From CAYQVO01 sp964421085 (GTDB taxonomy: Bacteria; Bdellovibrionota_C; UBA2361; CAYQVO01): 64,000 bases of DNA. This document shows positions 43,714 to 52,794 of the stretch, one piece after another. Below the pieces are notes generated by a model. The model saw only the letters and a list, made by a program, of their open reading frames with translations. It did no database searches and had not been told where the DNA came from. The position numbers were made by a program, and so were the translations under genes. How positions within the stretch are numbered: position 1 is the first letter of the stretch; each line of letters starts with the position of its first letter. The stretch lies in assembly GCA_964421085.1 (NCBI GenBank), contig CAYQVO010000011.1, positions 31,990-95,989 on the forward strand, given 5' to 3'.

Positions 43714-45046
43714 GCAGGACGAAACTAATACAACTGAAGGAACTGAGCAACGCTCCGGCGCTGACGAATCGACAGCAAAGGTCGTTCATCACTATGTGGA
43801 GGTAGGAGGCGACCTCCTGGCGAAGCCGGGGGCGCTGTGCGACCTCATCGAGGCAGAGGGTAAGCCCACAATCGTTTTCTGCAACACGCCGTCAGATGCT
43901 GATTTTGTTGAAGTTCTACTCAGGAAACGGGGGGTCAAAGTCCGGAAACTCATCGGACATATCTCTCAGGCAAAGCTCGGTTCTACTATTGAACAGGTGC
44001 GGAACGAGGAAATCAACGTTCTGGTAGTGACTGACGTTGCGGCCCAGGGCCTGAGGCTGAAAGATTTCGGCCTGTGTATTATACACGCCACTCACAGCGA
44101 CCCTGAAGTTTATCTCGAGCGCACGGGTCAGATAGGCGACGTTGACGCCGGGCCCGAAAGAGTTGTCTCTCTCGTTGGACCACTCGATATCACCCATTTC
44201 CACTATCTTAAAAAGATCATTCAGATCCCCATCGAGAAGAGCGATCTTCCGGATTCAGGGAAACTTGCTTCTGCAAGACTCGAGAAAGTGCGGCAGGATG
44301 CGTTGAAGCGCAATGCAAAGCAGAATGAGAAGATCGGCTCGCTTGTGCAGCTCGTCGTCGAAGACGAGCACCGGGACGAGATTATCGCCTACCTTCTGCA
44401 GAACACACTGGAGGTCCTCCCCGCGCTGCATCAGCCCTCTGAGTCAAGAGAGCCCTCGGAAGATTACAGAGACAGCAGAGACAGGCCAAGAGACAGAGAC
44501 CGGGGCGACAGAGGGGATCGCGGCGGCCGTGACAGAGACAGAGGCGGAAGACGCGGCGACAGACGCCAGAATGGCGGCAGATATGGCCGCGACAATAGTG
44601 ATGACGAAATGGGCGATCGCGGCGATTCGCCAAGAAGGGATCGCGAACCGCGTCAATCGATGCCTTCAAAGAAGGAGATCCGGCTTTACATAGGCCACGG
44701 AACATCCCAGGGATTTTCAAAATCAAAGTTCATTGAAATCCTGGAGCAGAATTCCAATACGCCGGCTGATGAGGTCAAACGCTTCAGCGAAAGGCCGCAT
44801 TACTGCTTTGTCGACATGACTGAAGAATTTGCTGAAACAACTCTCGAAAGCCTTTCGGGACTTGCCCTTGGGGAAGGCTCAAACTTCTTCATCAAGAGGG
44901 CTATTCAGATACCTGTACCCCGCGAGGACGTAATGGTTCGTGACGGCTCGCCGGAGGAAGCAATGGCCGGAGACGAATTCTCCGAAGAAGCTCCGCATGG
45001 TTCTTCCTATGATGAAGGCGAAGGCGCAGAAGAATTTGAGGAGTAA
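43712..45046 (+). CDS. Half-helicase: DEAD-box C-terminal domain, RD-rich linker, DbpA-type RNA-binding domain
   Basis: The 444-residue protein contains only the second RecA-like lobe of a DEAD-box helicase. Motif IV-like KPTIVFCNTPSDADFVEVLL and motif V-like VLVVTDVAAQGLRLKDFG are kept. The usual H-R-x-G-R-x-G-R motif VI reads YLERTGQIGD, without the arginine finger. There is no Walker A or DEAD lobe: the upstream DNA codes on the other strand. A disordered Arg/Asp-rich linker (about 250-320) follows, then a DbpA-type RNA-binding domain (IRLYIGHGTSQGFSKSKFIE) and an acidic tail. It is probably an RNA-binding regulator or cofactor without ATPase activity. Confidence 0.82.
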   Translation: MQDETNTTEGTEQRSGADESTAKVVHHYVEVGGDLLAKPGALCDLIEAEGKPTIVFCNTPSDADFVEVLLRKRGVKVRKLIGHISQAKLGSTIEQVRNEEINVLVVTDVAAQGLRLKDFGLCIIHATHSDPEVYLERTGQIGDVDAGPERVVSLVGPLDITHFHYLKKIIQIPIEKSDLPDSGKLASARLEKVRQDALKRNAKQNEKIGSLVQLVVEDEHRDEIIAYLLQNTLEVLPALHQPSESREPSEDYRDSRDRPRDRDRGDRGDRGGRDRDRGGRRGDRRQNGGRYGRDNSDDEMGDRGDSPRRDREPRQSMPSKKEIRLYIGHGTSQGFSKSKFIEILEQNSNTPADEVKRFSERPHYCFVDMTEEFAETTLESLSGLALGEGSNFFIKRAIQIPVPREDVMVRDGSPEEAMAGDEFSEEAPHGSSYDEGEGAEEFEE

Positions 45047-45084
45047 GGAAGGAGTTCGCTCCGCCCTGTGACGGGATTTTTCTG

Positions 45085-46722
45085 CTACTGATTTTTCTGC
45101 TGCGGCAGCGTGAGCACCTGGCCAAGCCTGATATTCGTCGATTCGAGGTTGTTTGCCTTTTTGATCTCTTTAACCGTGATGTTGAATTTTTTTGCGACAC
45201 TCAGGAGTGTGTCCTTCTTCTGCACTTTATAGACTTTTTTCCCGCCCGAACCGGCTGCCGGGGCCGCTTTCGCCTTTTTGACCGTCGAGGTCGACTTCTT
45301 TGGAGGCTCGATAACCAGCACCTGTCCCTGCTTGATCACATTCGACCCGATATTGTTCAGCTTTTTCAGCGCATCGACTTTCGTGTTGTACTTCTTTGCG
45401 ATACTCAGCAGAGTATCCCCCTTCCTCACAGTGTGCCTGATTCCGCCGTATATCGAGCTTGTGGAATATCCCTGAGCAACAGCAGCAACTGCAGGCTTTG
45501 GCGCAGGATGGAAACTCGCGAATTCCAGGCGCGCAGAATACGAATCAGGCACGCGAAGAACATATCCTGCGGGCACCGGCGCCCTTCCCTGCCATACGGC
45601 TTCACTCAGCGCATAATTTGCGGCCTCAAGAGCATCCCTGTTCAATCCTGTCTGCTTCATGATCTGCTGCACGGTCATCGATGAGGGAAGCCTGCGTTCG
45701 GTCAGCCGCAAGGGAGCATCGATCGCGAGGTTCGGAAAATACTTTCCGGGGTTTGAATATATCTCCACGGCGGCAAGCAGTTCCGGCCAGAAATTGGAGG
45801 ATGCGAACCCGAGCGGATTAGCAGCACCGCTCTCTATGATGCGCGGAAGGTCGGTGGTTCCTGCCTCTTTCGTCTTTTTGAGCACCCCGGTTACCCCGTG
45901 GTTATACGACGTTACAGCGAGGTCCCATCTTCCAAGCCTGTTGTACGCCCGCTTGATATACTGCGCTGCTGCGCGCGATGCGATTATCGGATCTTTGCGC
46001 TCGTCCACATAACGGGAGACGCGCATATTGAATCCTTTTGCCGTCGCAGGCATGAACTGCCACAAGCCGGCTGCTCCCGCAGAACTGACAACCTGATAAT
46101 TGAAAGTCGATTCAATGAAAGGAAGACGGGTCAGCTCTTTCGGAAGACCTTCCTCCGCGAAGATGCGTTCAATAAACGGAAGGTAGCGCCCCGATCTCTT
46201 GAGAGCGAGCATGGCCTTTTCGCAGATTCCTGTCTGAGTCCGCACCCAGTCATTATTCAGCACGTCGATGTACTTCTTAGGCCCGCCGCGGATAATGGAC
46301 ATTGACTTCGCAATGTGACGCTCAACAGCACTCGAAGGCGGGTTACCCTGTCCGAGGCGCTGAAGCGCCCGTTTTACAAGGCGAACAGCCTTATCCTCTT
46401 CGTTCTTCATGAGACGGTGCAGCGTTACCGGATCGAGTCTCTTCGCTTCCTCTGAAAAATCAAGCATTCCGAAGACAACCTGGGGAAAGAGCCTGTGATG
46501 AACTACTTTCTGGTGTTCTCCGTAATTGGTGAAGACCTCGATCCAGAAGTTCACCCGTCCTCTCAGGATTGCCGGAGTGCGGAACTCGGGAGAAATCTGC
46601 CCCTGGGAAGATTGAGCACGTCCTTCTGAAACAGGAAAAACGGCAGCTGCGACGGCAATGACGGCGCTGCATGCAATCAGGAAACGCGCGATCGATCGTG
46701 CTTTATGCCGGAAAAAAAACAT
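45085..46722 (-). CDS. Membrane-bound lytic murein transglycosylase D-like, two LysM
   Basis: The protein has 545 residues from the ATG at 46722, which begins MFFFRHKARSIARFLIACSA, a signal peptide ending near GRA. The SLT domain (about 170-340) has catalytic Glu in LPFIESTFNYQVVSSAGAAG followed by LWQFMPATAKGFNM and SYNHGVTGVLK. Two LysM repeats close the protein (HTVRKGDTLLSIAKKYNTKV and YKVQKKDTLLSVAKKFNITV), binding peptidoglycan. It cuts glycan strands in the periplasm. It lies 85 bp downstream of dacB, on the same strand, a sensible cell-wall pair. Confidence 0.92.
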   Translation of the reverse strand: MFFFRHKARSIARFLIACSAVIAVAAAVFPVSEGRAQSSQGQISPEFRTPAILRGRVNFWIEVFTNYGEHQKVVHHRLFPQVVFGMLDFSEEAKRLDPVTLHRLMKNEEDKAVRLVKRALQRLGQGNPPSSAVERHIAKSMSIIRGGPKKYIDVLNNDWVRTQTGICEKAMLALKRSGRYLPFIERIFAEEGLPKELTRLPFIESTFNYQVVSSAGAAGLWQFMPATAKGFNMRVSRYVDERKDPIIASRAAAQYIKRAYNRLGRWDLAVTSYNHGVTGVLKKTKEAGTTDLPRIIESGAANPLGFASSNFWPELLAAVEIYSNPGKYFPNLAIDAPLRLTERRLPSSMTVQQIMKQTGLNRDALEAANYALSEAVWQGRAPVPAGYVLRVPDSYSARLEFASFHPAPKPAVAAVAQGYSTSSIYGGIRHTVRKGDTLLSIAKKYNTKVDALKKLNNIGSNVIKQGQVLVIEPPKKSTSTVKKAKAAPAAGSGGKKVYKVQKKDTLLSVAKKFNITVKEIKKANNLESTNIRLGQVLTLPQQKNQ

Positions 46723-46807
46723 ACCGTGAGTGTTGATGAAAAAAGCTAAACCATTAAAACCTGAGGCTGCCGACAGACATGCGAATCGCACCACGGTCAC
46801 ATTCACA

Positions 46808-48088
46808 TCAGCGAGCATTGAGAGCCGATAACAAGCCCCTCTCCAACTCAAAGGCTCTGTCTTTATTTTCGACTTGATTCTGAATCACAGCAAGTGAAAA
46901 GATGCGCCCATCGGGCAGGAAAAATAAGCCTGTCAGCGAAGAGACTCCGTCGATTGTACCAGTTTTCCCCCGGAACACTGGTAAATCGCCGTAGTCCCTC
47001 TCTTTCAGTGTGCCGCTTCTGCGGGCAACTGAGAGGGAAGCGGTAAAATCGGCGCCCACCTCGGGATCAAAAAACATGTCCTGCATAATGCGGACCAGAA
47101 GACGTGCGCTTAACCGGTTGTCGCGACTGAGCCCGGAACCGTCAACAAACTTGAACGAACTTTCTTCCACTCCCAGCGATTCTGCGTACTGCTGCATACG
47201 GGAAAGCCCTCTCTGTCTTACCAGCCGGCCATCTTCTCCCCCGCCGAGCGCTGCAAGTACCTGTTCCGCAATGAAATTGGTACTGTAGTGGTTCATGTCG
47301 TCGAGAATCCCCCTCAGCGGTTTTGACTCATGCGCATAGAGCACCGGCATGCCATCTCTAACAGCCCCCTGCGAAACAGAATTCACCTGGATACCGTTCT
47401 GCCTCAAAAGCGCAACAAAGATCTCCTGGAAATAGAGCAGCGGGTTGCCCACACTTCTGTAAGATTTGCTGCATTTCAACTGGCCGGCCGGGAATGACAG
47501 CGGCGCGGGAAAAAGTTTCCGGGTGTCAACCTCGACAGGATCGATCTTCGCTATAGAGGCGCGACCATCACGCCCCGGGCACAACTCGACTTCGACAGCG
47601 TTGAAATTCACAGAAAGTGCGCCCGACGGACCTTCGTATGCCCGCTCTCCTGTCTGCGGCTTTGAGTCCGGGGTCTTTGTTCCATCGAGAAGAAGAGTAT
47701 CAATACGTCTCACCCCTCTCTGTCTAAGTTCCCTCACAATCATCCAGAGTTTTTCAATTGTAAGATCCGGATCTCCCCCGCCCTGCACTCCGAGAAGAGG
47801 GACATTTCCGTTCTTTTCCTGCGTTCCATAGAATACTGTCCTGAAGCGGTACTCAGGCCCGAGCGCCTTCAGGGCCGCGCCGCTCAGCACCACTTTCTGC
47901 ACGCTTGCCGGAATAAGCGGAGCATCGCCTCTGAATGAGTCGATCTCTTTTCCTGATCCGAGATCAACAACGGATATGCCGATGGATTCTTCCTTGAGGC
48001 GGTTCGCCAGATCAACAAGACGAAGATCGTCCGCTGACGCGGAAACAGGAATAAAGAGGAGAAAGAAGGGGAGAATTATTTTTCTCAT
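46808..48088 (-). CDS. dacB: D-alanyl-D-alanine carboxypeptidase/endopeptidase (PBP4 type)
   Basis: The protein has 426 residues from the ATG at 48088 (MRKIILPFFLLFIPVSASA, signal peptide). The frame runs further upstream, but that part is not a signal. PBP4-type motifs are clear: S-x-x-K as IPASVQKVVLSGAAL, S-x-N as MNHYSTNFIAEQ and K-T-G as FRGKTGTIDGVSS. The family-typical DPDLT and SGLSRDNRLSAR blocks are also present. It trims or opens cross-links in periplasmic peptidoglycan. Confidence 0.94.
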   Translation of the reverse strand: MRKIILPFFLLFIPVSASADDLRLVDLANRLKEESIGISVVDLGSGKEIDSFRGDAPLIPASVQKVVLSGAALKALGPEYRFRTVFYGTQEKNGNVPLLGVQGGGDPDLTIEKLWMIVRELRQRGVRRIDTLLLDGTKTPDSKPQTGERAYEGPSGALSVNFNAVEVELCPGRDGRASIAKIDPVEVDTRKLFPAPLSFPAGQLKCSKSYRSVGNPLLYFQEIFVALLRQNGIQVNSVSQGAVRDGMPVLYAHESKPLRGILDDMNHYSTNFIAEQVLAALGGGEDGRLVRQRGLSRMQQYAESLGVEESSFKFVDGSGLSRDNRLSARLLVRIMQDMFFDPEVGADFTASLSVARRSGTLKERDYGDLPVFRGKTGTIDGVSSLTGLFFLPDGRIFSLAVIQNQVENKDRAFELERGLLSALNAR

Positions 48089-48352
48089 GACGGAAAAAGA
48101 ATATCCGGCATGAGCAGTATTGGGAATGCCCGTGTTAAGGCGTTGCAATCACAATTTCCCCCGCGGAAAACCTCTGAAGTATCGCCGCGGCATCCAGACA
48201 TGATTCCGGAGCAGGGATTCAAACCGGCAATTCATGGTGACCGTGCGTGCTTTTACAATCACTTACACCGCTGCAGGTGCAATAATATTTGAACGCACCC
48301 TCTGTTAGTGATATTTCAGTCTCTTCAGGCTGCGGTTTTCAGGAGATCAAAG

Positions 48353-49381
48353 ATGGGCGCTTACACCTCTGTCGAGTCAAAAACAACGCACGAATGGGGT
48401 ACGGGAACAATTTCAGCTCAGGCAGCTGGAGGAATGACGATGGTGCGGTACGCCTTTGCGAACGGGAAGATTGCGGCTCCGCTTCATGAAGTGCCCTGGT
48501 ACGGGAAACAGCTGCCTGAAAGTCTCGACCTGCCTCCGCTTCTTCGCTTTCTGCGTGCCGGGACCTGGCCGTGTGTTCCGTTTGGCGGACCGGGGGAAGT
48601 GAAGGGTCTTCCCTCTTTCTACACGGATAAAACGGATTCGGGAATCGAGGAACTTCCGCACGGTCCCTGCTCGAACAACGAGTGGAGCGTGAAGGTCACT
48701 TCAACAGGAGTTGAAATGGACCTGGAATACCCGAAGAATCACCCGATCAGGAATATGCAGCAGCGAATCTCCTTCGACGAGAAGAGGGCTGCCGCAGTAT
48801 TTGAAGTCACAATCAATCCGGGAGAAGACTGCTCACTTCCAATCGGTCTGCACCCGACATTCAAAGTTCCTGCAGAATTGAAGCCGGGCAGGTTTGAAAA
48901 GGGCGTCACGCATCCGGGAGATTTTGAGCCTGGTGCTTACTTTCTGAAGCACGGAGCTTCTTTTACGTCACTTGAGAACGTGCCGTGCGTTCCTGACACA
49001 TCAAGAAAGCTGGGGGGCACCGTCGACCTCACAAAGCTTCCGCTTCCTTTCCCCTGCGAGAACCTTGTGCAGTTGATGAATATCGACGGCAGCTTTGAGC
49101 TTCACTACAGGAACGACGGCTATAAGATAACGCTCAAATGGGATAATAAGGTCTTTCCTTCATGCGCACTGTGGATATCCAACGGGGGAAGGACCTTCCA
49201 GCCCTGGAATGGCGAGAACTACTGCATTGGAATCGAGCCTGTGTGCAGTGATTTCGATCTTGGAATCGCCAGATGCAGGGGAAATAATCTCACGAAACAG
49301 GCCGGCGTCGCGAGCTGCTTTGACTTCATGAAGGACCGGCCGCTCACGACGGCTTATACCATTACCTGTGAGTTGTTGTAA
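48353..49381 (+). CDS. Aldose 1-epimerase (galactose mutarotase)-like protein
   Basis: The protein has 342 residues from the ATG at 48353, with AGGAGA ideally placed 12 bp upstream. A GTG at 48308 is in frame but less likely. The fold is a galactose-mutarotase-like beta sandwich: WPCVPFGGPGEVKGLP, LPHGPCSNNEWSVK, DCSLPIGLHPTFKVP and WISNGGRTFQPWNGENYCIG. The His in GLHPTF and Glu in GIEPVCSDFD sit where the catalytic pair is expected. It has no signal peptide. The true sugar substrate is unknown. Confidence 0.83.
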   Translation: MGAYTSVESKTTHEWGTGTISAQAAGGMTMVRYAFANGKIAAPLHEVPWYGKQLPESLDLPPLLRFLRAGTWPCVPFGGPGEVKGLPSFYTDKTDSGIEELPHGPCSNNEWSVKVTSTGVEMDLEYPKNHPIRNMQQRISFDEKRAAAVFEVTINPGEDCSLPIGLHPTFKVPAELKPGRFEKGVTHPGDFEPGAYFLKHGASFTSLENVPCVPDTSRKLGGTVDLTKLPLPFPCENLVQLMNIDGSFELHYRNDGYKITLKWDNKVFPSCALWISNGGRTFQPWNGENYCIGIEPVCSDFDLGIARCRGNNLTKQAGVASCFDFMKDRPLTTAYTITCELL

Positions 49382-49385
49382 TCAC

Positions 49386-49937
49386 TCAACGGGGACCGGG
49401 CGTCAGCGCGCGCCTCAAGTCGACAAGCGTGTGAATAGTAAGCCGTCGCCTGTCTATCAGCAGCTCGTCAGTTTCGATACTTGACTCTTTGAGGACATCT
49501 ATGCACGCAGAAGTGAGATCGGTGCATTTTTCCTCCCATCCTTCGAGCATTTCGAGATTGGCGGAAACAAGCATGGCAAGCTCAGGCGGACAACTGCCTG
49601 CGCTCCCCCGAAGATACGAAAGCAGACTCGCAAGCTCCTCGAGCCTGTCATGCTTCAGCAGCACCCTGCCGTCCTCGAGCGCCTGGCCGAGCTCGTCGAT
49701 TACTGCAATAAGGCGGCTGAGTCCTGCTTCATGGAGACCGATGAAGTATGTCCCGGAGTGTTCCCGCATGAGACTTGCGCACCCTGTGAGCTCACGGTGT
49801 CTTCGGCAGAGGCGGTGAAGTCTCTCCTTGAGGTGGCGCCTCAGCGCACGGGTTCTTCGTCCGGCCACGGACTTAAGTGAATATCCTGTGATTCCTGCAA
49901 CAACGACTGCTGAAATGACTATAAGAACATAAATCAT
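49386..49937 (-). CDS. Single-TM helical protein of unknown function
   Basis: The 183-residue protein has an N-terminal membrane helix (MIYVLIVISAVVVAGITGYS), then an Arg-rich stretch (GRRTRALRRHLKERLHRLCR). A largely helical cytoplasmic domain follows, with a Cys pair and leucine heptads. It could be a scaffold or adaptor at the membrane. No family is recognised. It ends 5 bp from the mutarotase end (convergent). Confidence 0.6.
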   Translation of the reverse strand: MIYVLIVISAVVVAGITGYSLKSVAGRRTRALRRHLKERLHRLCRRHRELTGCASLMREHSGTYFIGLHEAGLSRLIAVIDELGQALEDGRVLLKHDRLEELASLLSYLRGSAGSCPPELAMLVSANLEMLEGWEEKCTDLTSACIDVLKESSIETDELLIDRRRLTIHTLVDLRRALTPGPR

Positions 49938-50003
49938 AATAGCTCACCACAGGTGAATATCGGCGGAAACGGCTGATTCCTTCAGTTGTTTTTTGACATG
50001 CGT

Positions 50004-50477
50004 TTATTGAAGAGTCAGCCGGTCCACAATACAAAGCGGACTGGAATAAGAAAGGGAGCCTTCCTCCTGAATCAGATGGATGCCGCCGCTTTCTCCGAGA
50101 GCAGGAAGCTGTTTTCTTCTCACCTTGAGAGGGATGAAATACACCGGATTTGCCGATTCGTCTGAAAGCGGATCAAGGTCGGACAACGTCACTGCTTCCC
50201 GCCTCTTCTGTTTGTCGAGAAGCGAATGGAGCTTTTCCGACCTCACATACACGTATCTTGCGCCCTGGAAGAGACATGGATGATCGTCGGTAACAGCGGG
50301 AAACAAGAGAGTTGTCTGCTGGTTACCACCGCGCACAATCACTCCGTTTCTGACAATATATTTAAGTTCAGAAACCGGCGGAACATAAGCTTCCAGTATT
50401 TCCAGACTCTCATCTCCGCTTTCTTTCAGCACAGGAGCTGTCTGAACGAACTCGGCGGCTGCCGGCACCACACACAT
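50004..50477 (-). CDS. Unknown secreted protein, ~157 residues
   Basis: A beta-rich reading frame without recognisable motifs (KYIVRNGVIVRGGNQQTTLL, ARYVYVRSEKLHSLLDKQKR, VYFIPLKVRRKQLPALGE). The first residues MCVVPAAAEFVQTAPVL may be the end of a signal peptide whose true start lies a little upstream (about 50525). Its upstream region overlaps the divergent ABC-like gene. Confidence 0.6.
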   Translation of the reverse strand: MCVVPAAAEFVQTAPVLKESGDESLEILEAYVPPVSELKYIVRNGVIVRGGNQQTTLLFPAVTDDHPCLFQGARYVYVRSEKLHSLLDKQKRREAVTLSDLDPLSDESANPVYFIPLKVRRKQLPALGESGGIHLIQEEGSLSYSSPLCIVDRLTLQ

Positions 50478-50547
50478 TGCCGCAAGGAAAAGCGAGCTGA
50501 ATATAGCAGCTGCCCGCAGGATCGGGTGCCTGCCCGGCAGAATTACC

Positions 50548-51273
50548 GTGCTTGGAGCCGCACGGGAAAGTGAAATTGAAATCTACTATCGTGCAATCAT
50601 CGGAGAGTCGTCGGGCTACAGGTTCACCATTCTCGTCAACGACGCTCCATTCCGGCAGGACGAACATATCCTGACAGGGTTCGGGCTGCGCCCGTTTTCC
50701 CCGCCCGATATTACTGTTGGAGATTCTCTCATCTCTCACGGAGCATCTCCTGAAACTCTTGAACCGCTCCTCCTTGAGCTCGGTATCGGTGGATCTGCAG
50801 ACAGAAGATGCGGGGACCTTTCAGAGGGTGAAACAGAAATTCTCCAGATTCTTGCGGCTGCATATTCCCGCGAAAGGATTCTGGTACTTCACAATCCTTT
50901 CGAGAAAGTTAATCAGCGATGGAGGGAAAAGCCTGCAGAGCTGATCGTGGATTATGTGTCGCGCAGCAACGGCACCGTTCTTGTGACCAGGCTTCCTCAC
51001 CCGCCGGAATGCCGGATAGAAAACGAATACATCGCCCGAATCCAGCTCGAGCGGCCGAGAAAGGCGACAACAGGCTTCGGAGGTTCCACAGGCGAAGAAC
51101 AGAACGTAATCAAAGCGCTGAGAGCAGAGACCGGCGGCGCGTCAGAAATCTTCATCTTCAGCCATTTGTTGTTCTGCTCAATCTTTGCTCCGAGATCACC
51201 GAGGGCCAGTTCGGAAACAGCCGGTTCGGGTTTGATGATCTGCGCGCCGCAGTTCTCCTCGCATTGCAGATAA
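50548..51273 (+). CDS. Degenerate ABC-type ATPase (pseudo-ATPase), frameshifted end
   Basis: From the GTG at 50548, with in-frame upstream RRIGCLPGRITV, the protein has the shape of an ABC ATPase domain. Its key residues are changed. The P-loop position reads VLGAARESEIEIYYRAIIG (canonical G-x-x-G-x-G-K-S/T absent). The signature is CGDLSEGETEILQILAAAYS (for LSGGQ), and Walker B is ERILVLHNPFEKVN (Asp to His, Glu to Asn). After about 51140 the frame loses protein-like character. Another frame reads RNLHLQPFVVLLNLCSEITE, then LRAAVLLALQIKRECRD, which looks like the true C-terminus. A frameshift or sequencing error is therefore likely. ATP hydrolysis is unlikely. Confidence 0.6.
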   Translation: MLGAARESEIEIYYRAIIGESSGYRFTILVNDAPFRQDEHILTGFGLRPFSPPDITVGDSLISHGASPETLEPLLLELGIGGSADRRCGDLSEGETEILQILAAAYSRERILVLHNPFEKVNQRWREKPAELIVDYVSRSNGTVLVTRLPHPPECRIENEYIARIQLERPRKATTGFGGSTGEEQNVIKALRAETGGASEIFIFSHLLFCSIFAPRSPRASSETAGSGLMICAPQFSSHCR

Positions 51274-51333
51274 AGCGGGAGTGCCGGGATAAGAAGCGCA
51301 ATGAGCTATGCCGCAAGTTTCACTATTCTCATG

Positions 51334-51684
51334 TTACTGTGAGTGAGGCGCGACTGAGATCGCGGGTTTTGGAGTCTTTGCGGGCTTAGCCTTCAGGGGA
51401 ACAGGCGTATCGTAGACTCCCTCCAGTTGTATATATCCCTCATCCGCTGTTGAAGGAATCTCCTGGACAGTGACACCGGCTGCTGCCCTGTCATGGTCAA
51501 CATTTTCCTGCAGCCGCTGCACTGCGCGATCGCCGTTCCTCGCAGCCTGATTGCCGATGATCTGCCCCCCTATGTCTTCCACTGTGCGGGCAACACCTCC
51601 GATAATGTCCTGCGCAGGTGAAGTGAGGGGTGTAACCGCTGCGAATAAAACGGCAAAGATTACGGGAATGATTTTGTTTTCCAT
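51334..51684 (-). CDS. Small secreted protein
   Basis: The protein has 116 residues from the ATG at 51684 (MENKIIPVIFAVLFAAVTPL, signal peptide, cleavage likely after SPA). The mature part has a Gly-rich start (QDIIGGVARTVEDIGGQIIG) and a basic Pro/Lys-rich end. No Cys remain in it. No family is recognised. It is convergent with the ABC-like gene. Confidence 0.6.
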   Translation of the reverse strand: MENKIIPVIFAVLFAAVTPLTSPAQDIIGGVARTVEDIGGQIIGNQAARNGDRAVQRLQENVDHDRAAAGVTVQEIPSTADEGYIQLEGVYDTPVPLKAKPAKTPKPAISVAPHSQ

Positions 51685-51765
51685 CTGTTTATCGTAGCAC
51701 AGCACGGACTGTCCGATCTACGGAGTTCATTGGACGGTGGAGTGAATTTGATATATAAGCACCCC

Positions 51766-52794
51766 ATGAAACTTCGTGAAAGCGCGCTGCGCCTCTTTTT
51801 CGGGGCGCTCGGCGTGATTATCGCACTTCTTGCTGCTGAGGCGGCCATAAGGATTTTCGCTGCTTCGGCGCCGAGCCTTCCCAAAAGTGACCGGCCGCTC
51901 TTTTATTATGATGTTGAACGCGATCCTTCACAGGACCCGTTTTTCCCCGGGAAAAAACCCGGCTCCTTCCGGATCTCCGTTGTTGGAGACTCCTTCACCA
52001 CTCCTTTTAAAGTTCAGTTCGACGACGCCTTTCCTGCACGTCTCGAGAGGATGCTTAACCTATCCCCGGGACGCCGTCGTGTAGAAGTGATTAACTGCGG
52101 CGTAGCCGGCAACTCTTCATCAAGTGAACTCCCGATTGTCCGGAGATCTCTCGATACGGGAACCGACCTCGTTATTCTTCAGGTGACCCTGAACGATCCG
52201 CAGCCGAAGCCCTTCGCGGCGGAATCCGAAGAGTTCCGAAAAAGGTTCGGCAAATACAGGCCCGGACCTTTCTGGAAGAGCATCTTCACTTACTGGAAAT
52301 CCGGCGAATTTGCGGCTGAACGCATGCACAACCGTCGCACGGAAACCGCATACAGAAAGTATTTTTCCGGAATGTACCGGGATCCCGGGCTGTGGGACGA
52401 TTTTGTCGCTTCTCTGCAGAAGATGAAAACAGCGGCAAATGAAAAGAACGTGCCCCTGACCGCTGTCATCTTTCCCCTTTTCGAGTTTCTTGAAAACGAT
52501 TATCCCTTCGCGGAGCTTCACGGGAGACTTCGCACCGCCCTTGATTCCGCCGGAATTGTGAATCTCGATCTTCTGCCTCTCTTCACGGGAATGCACGAAA
52601 TGAGGCTTCAGGTGCGGCCTTCAAGGGACTCTCATCCAAACGAGATCGCGCACCGGCTGGCGGCTGAAAAAATCTATCTGTGGCTCGAAAAAGAGCAGAT
52701 CCTTCCCCGGGAATTCAACATACGGCGAAAATCAAAGAAAATGATTGAAAGGAAAGTGCGATTACCCGCAAGAGCGCCGCACATCATCCATTGA
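51766..52794 (+). CDS. Membrane-anchored SGNH hydrolase
   Basis: The protein has 342 residues from the ATG at 51766 (MKLRESALRLFFGALGVIIA, N-terminal anchor). SGNH blocks: FRISVVGDSFTTPFKVQ (block I), NCGVAGNSSSSELPIV (block II), LVILQVTLNDPQPKPF (block III) and SRDSHPNEIAHRLAAEKIY (block V, Asp-His). It is probably an esterase or acyltransferase acting in the envelope. The C-terminus is basic. The end overlaps the Nudix gene on the other strand by 11 bp. Confidence 0.82.
   Translation: MKLRESALRLFFGALGVIIALLAAEAAIRIFAASAPSLPKSDRPLFYYDVERDPSQDPFFPGKKPGSFRISVVGDSFTTPFKVQFDDAFPARLERMLNLSPGRRRVEVINCGVAGNSSSSELPIVRRSLDTGTDLVILQVTLNDPQPKPFAAESEEFRKRFGKYRPGPFWKSIFTYWKSGEFAAERMHNRRTETAYRKYFSGMYRDPGLWDDFVASLQKMKTAANEKNVPLTAVIFPLFEFLENDYPFAELHGRLRTALDSAGIVNLDLLPLFTGMHEMRLQVRPSRDSHPNEIAHRLAAEKIYLWLEKEQILPREFNIRRKSKKMIERKVRLPARAPHIIH

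Noticed and set aside
44313..44726. Long frames on both strands over the Arg/Asp-rich linker
   Set aside because: Low-complexity repeats of the helicase-like gene open other frames by chance.
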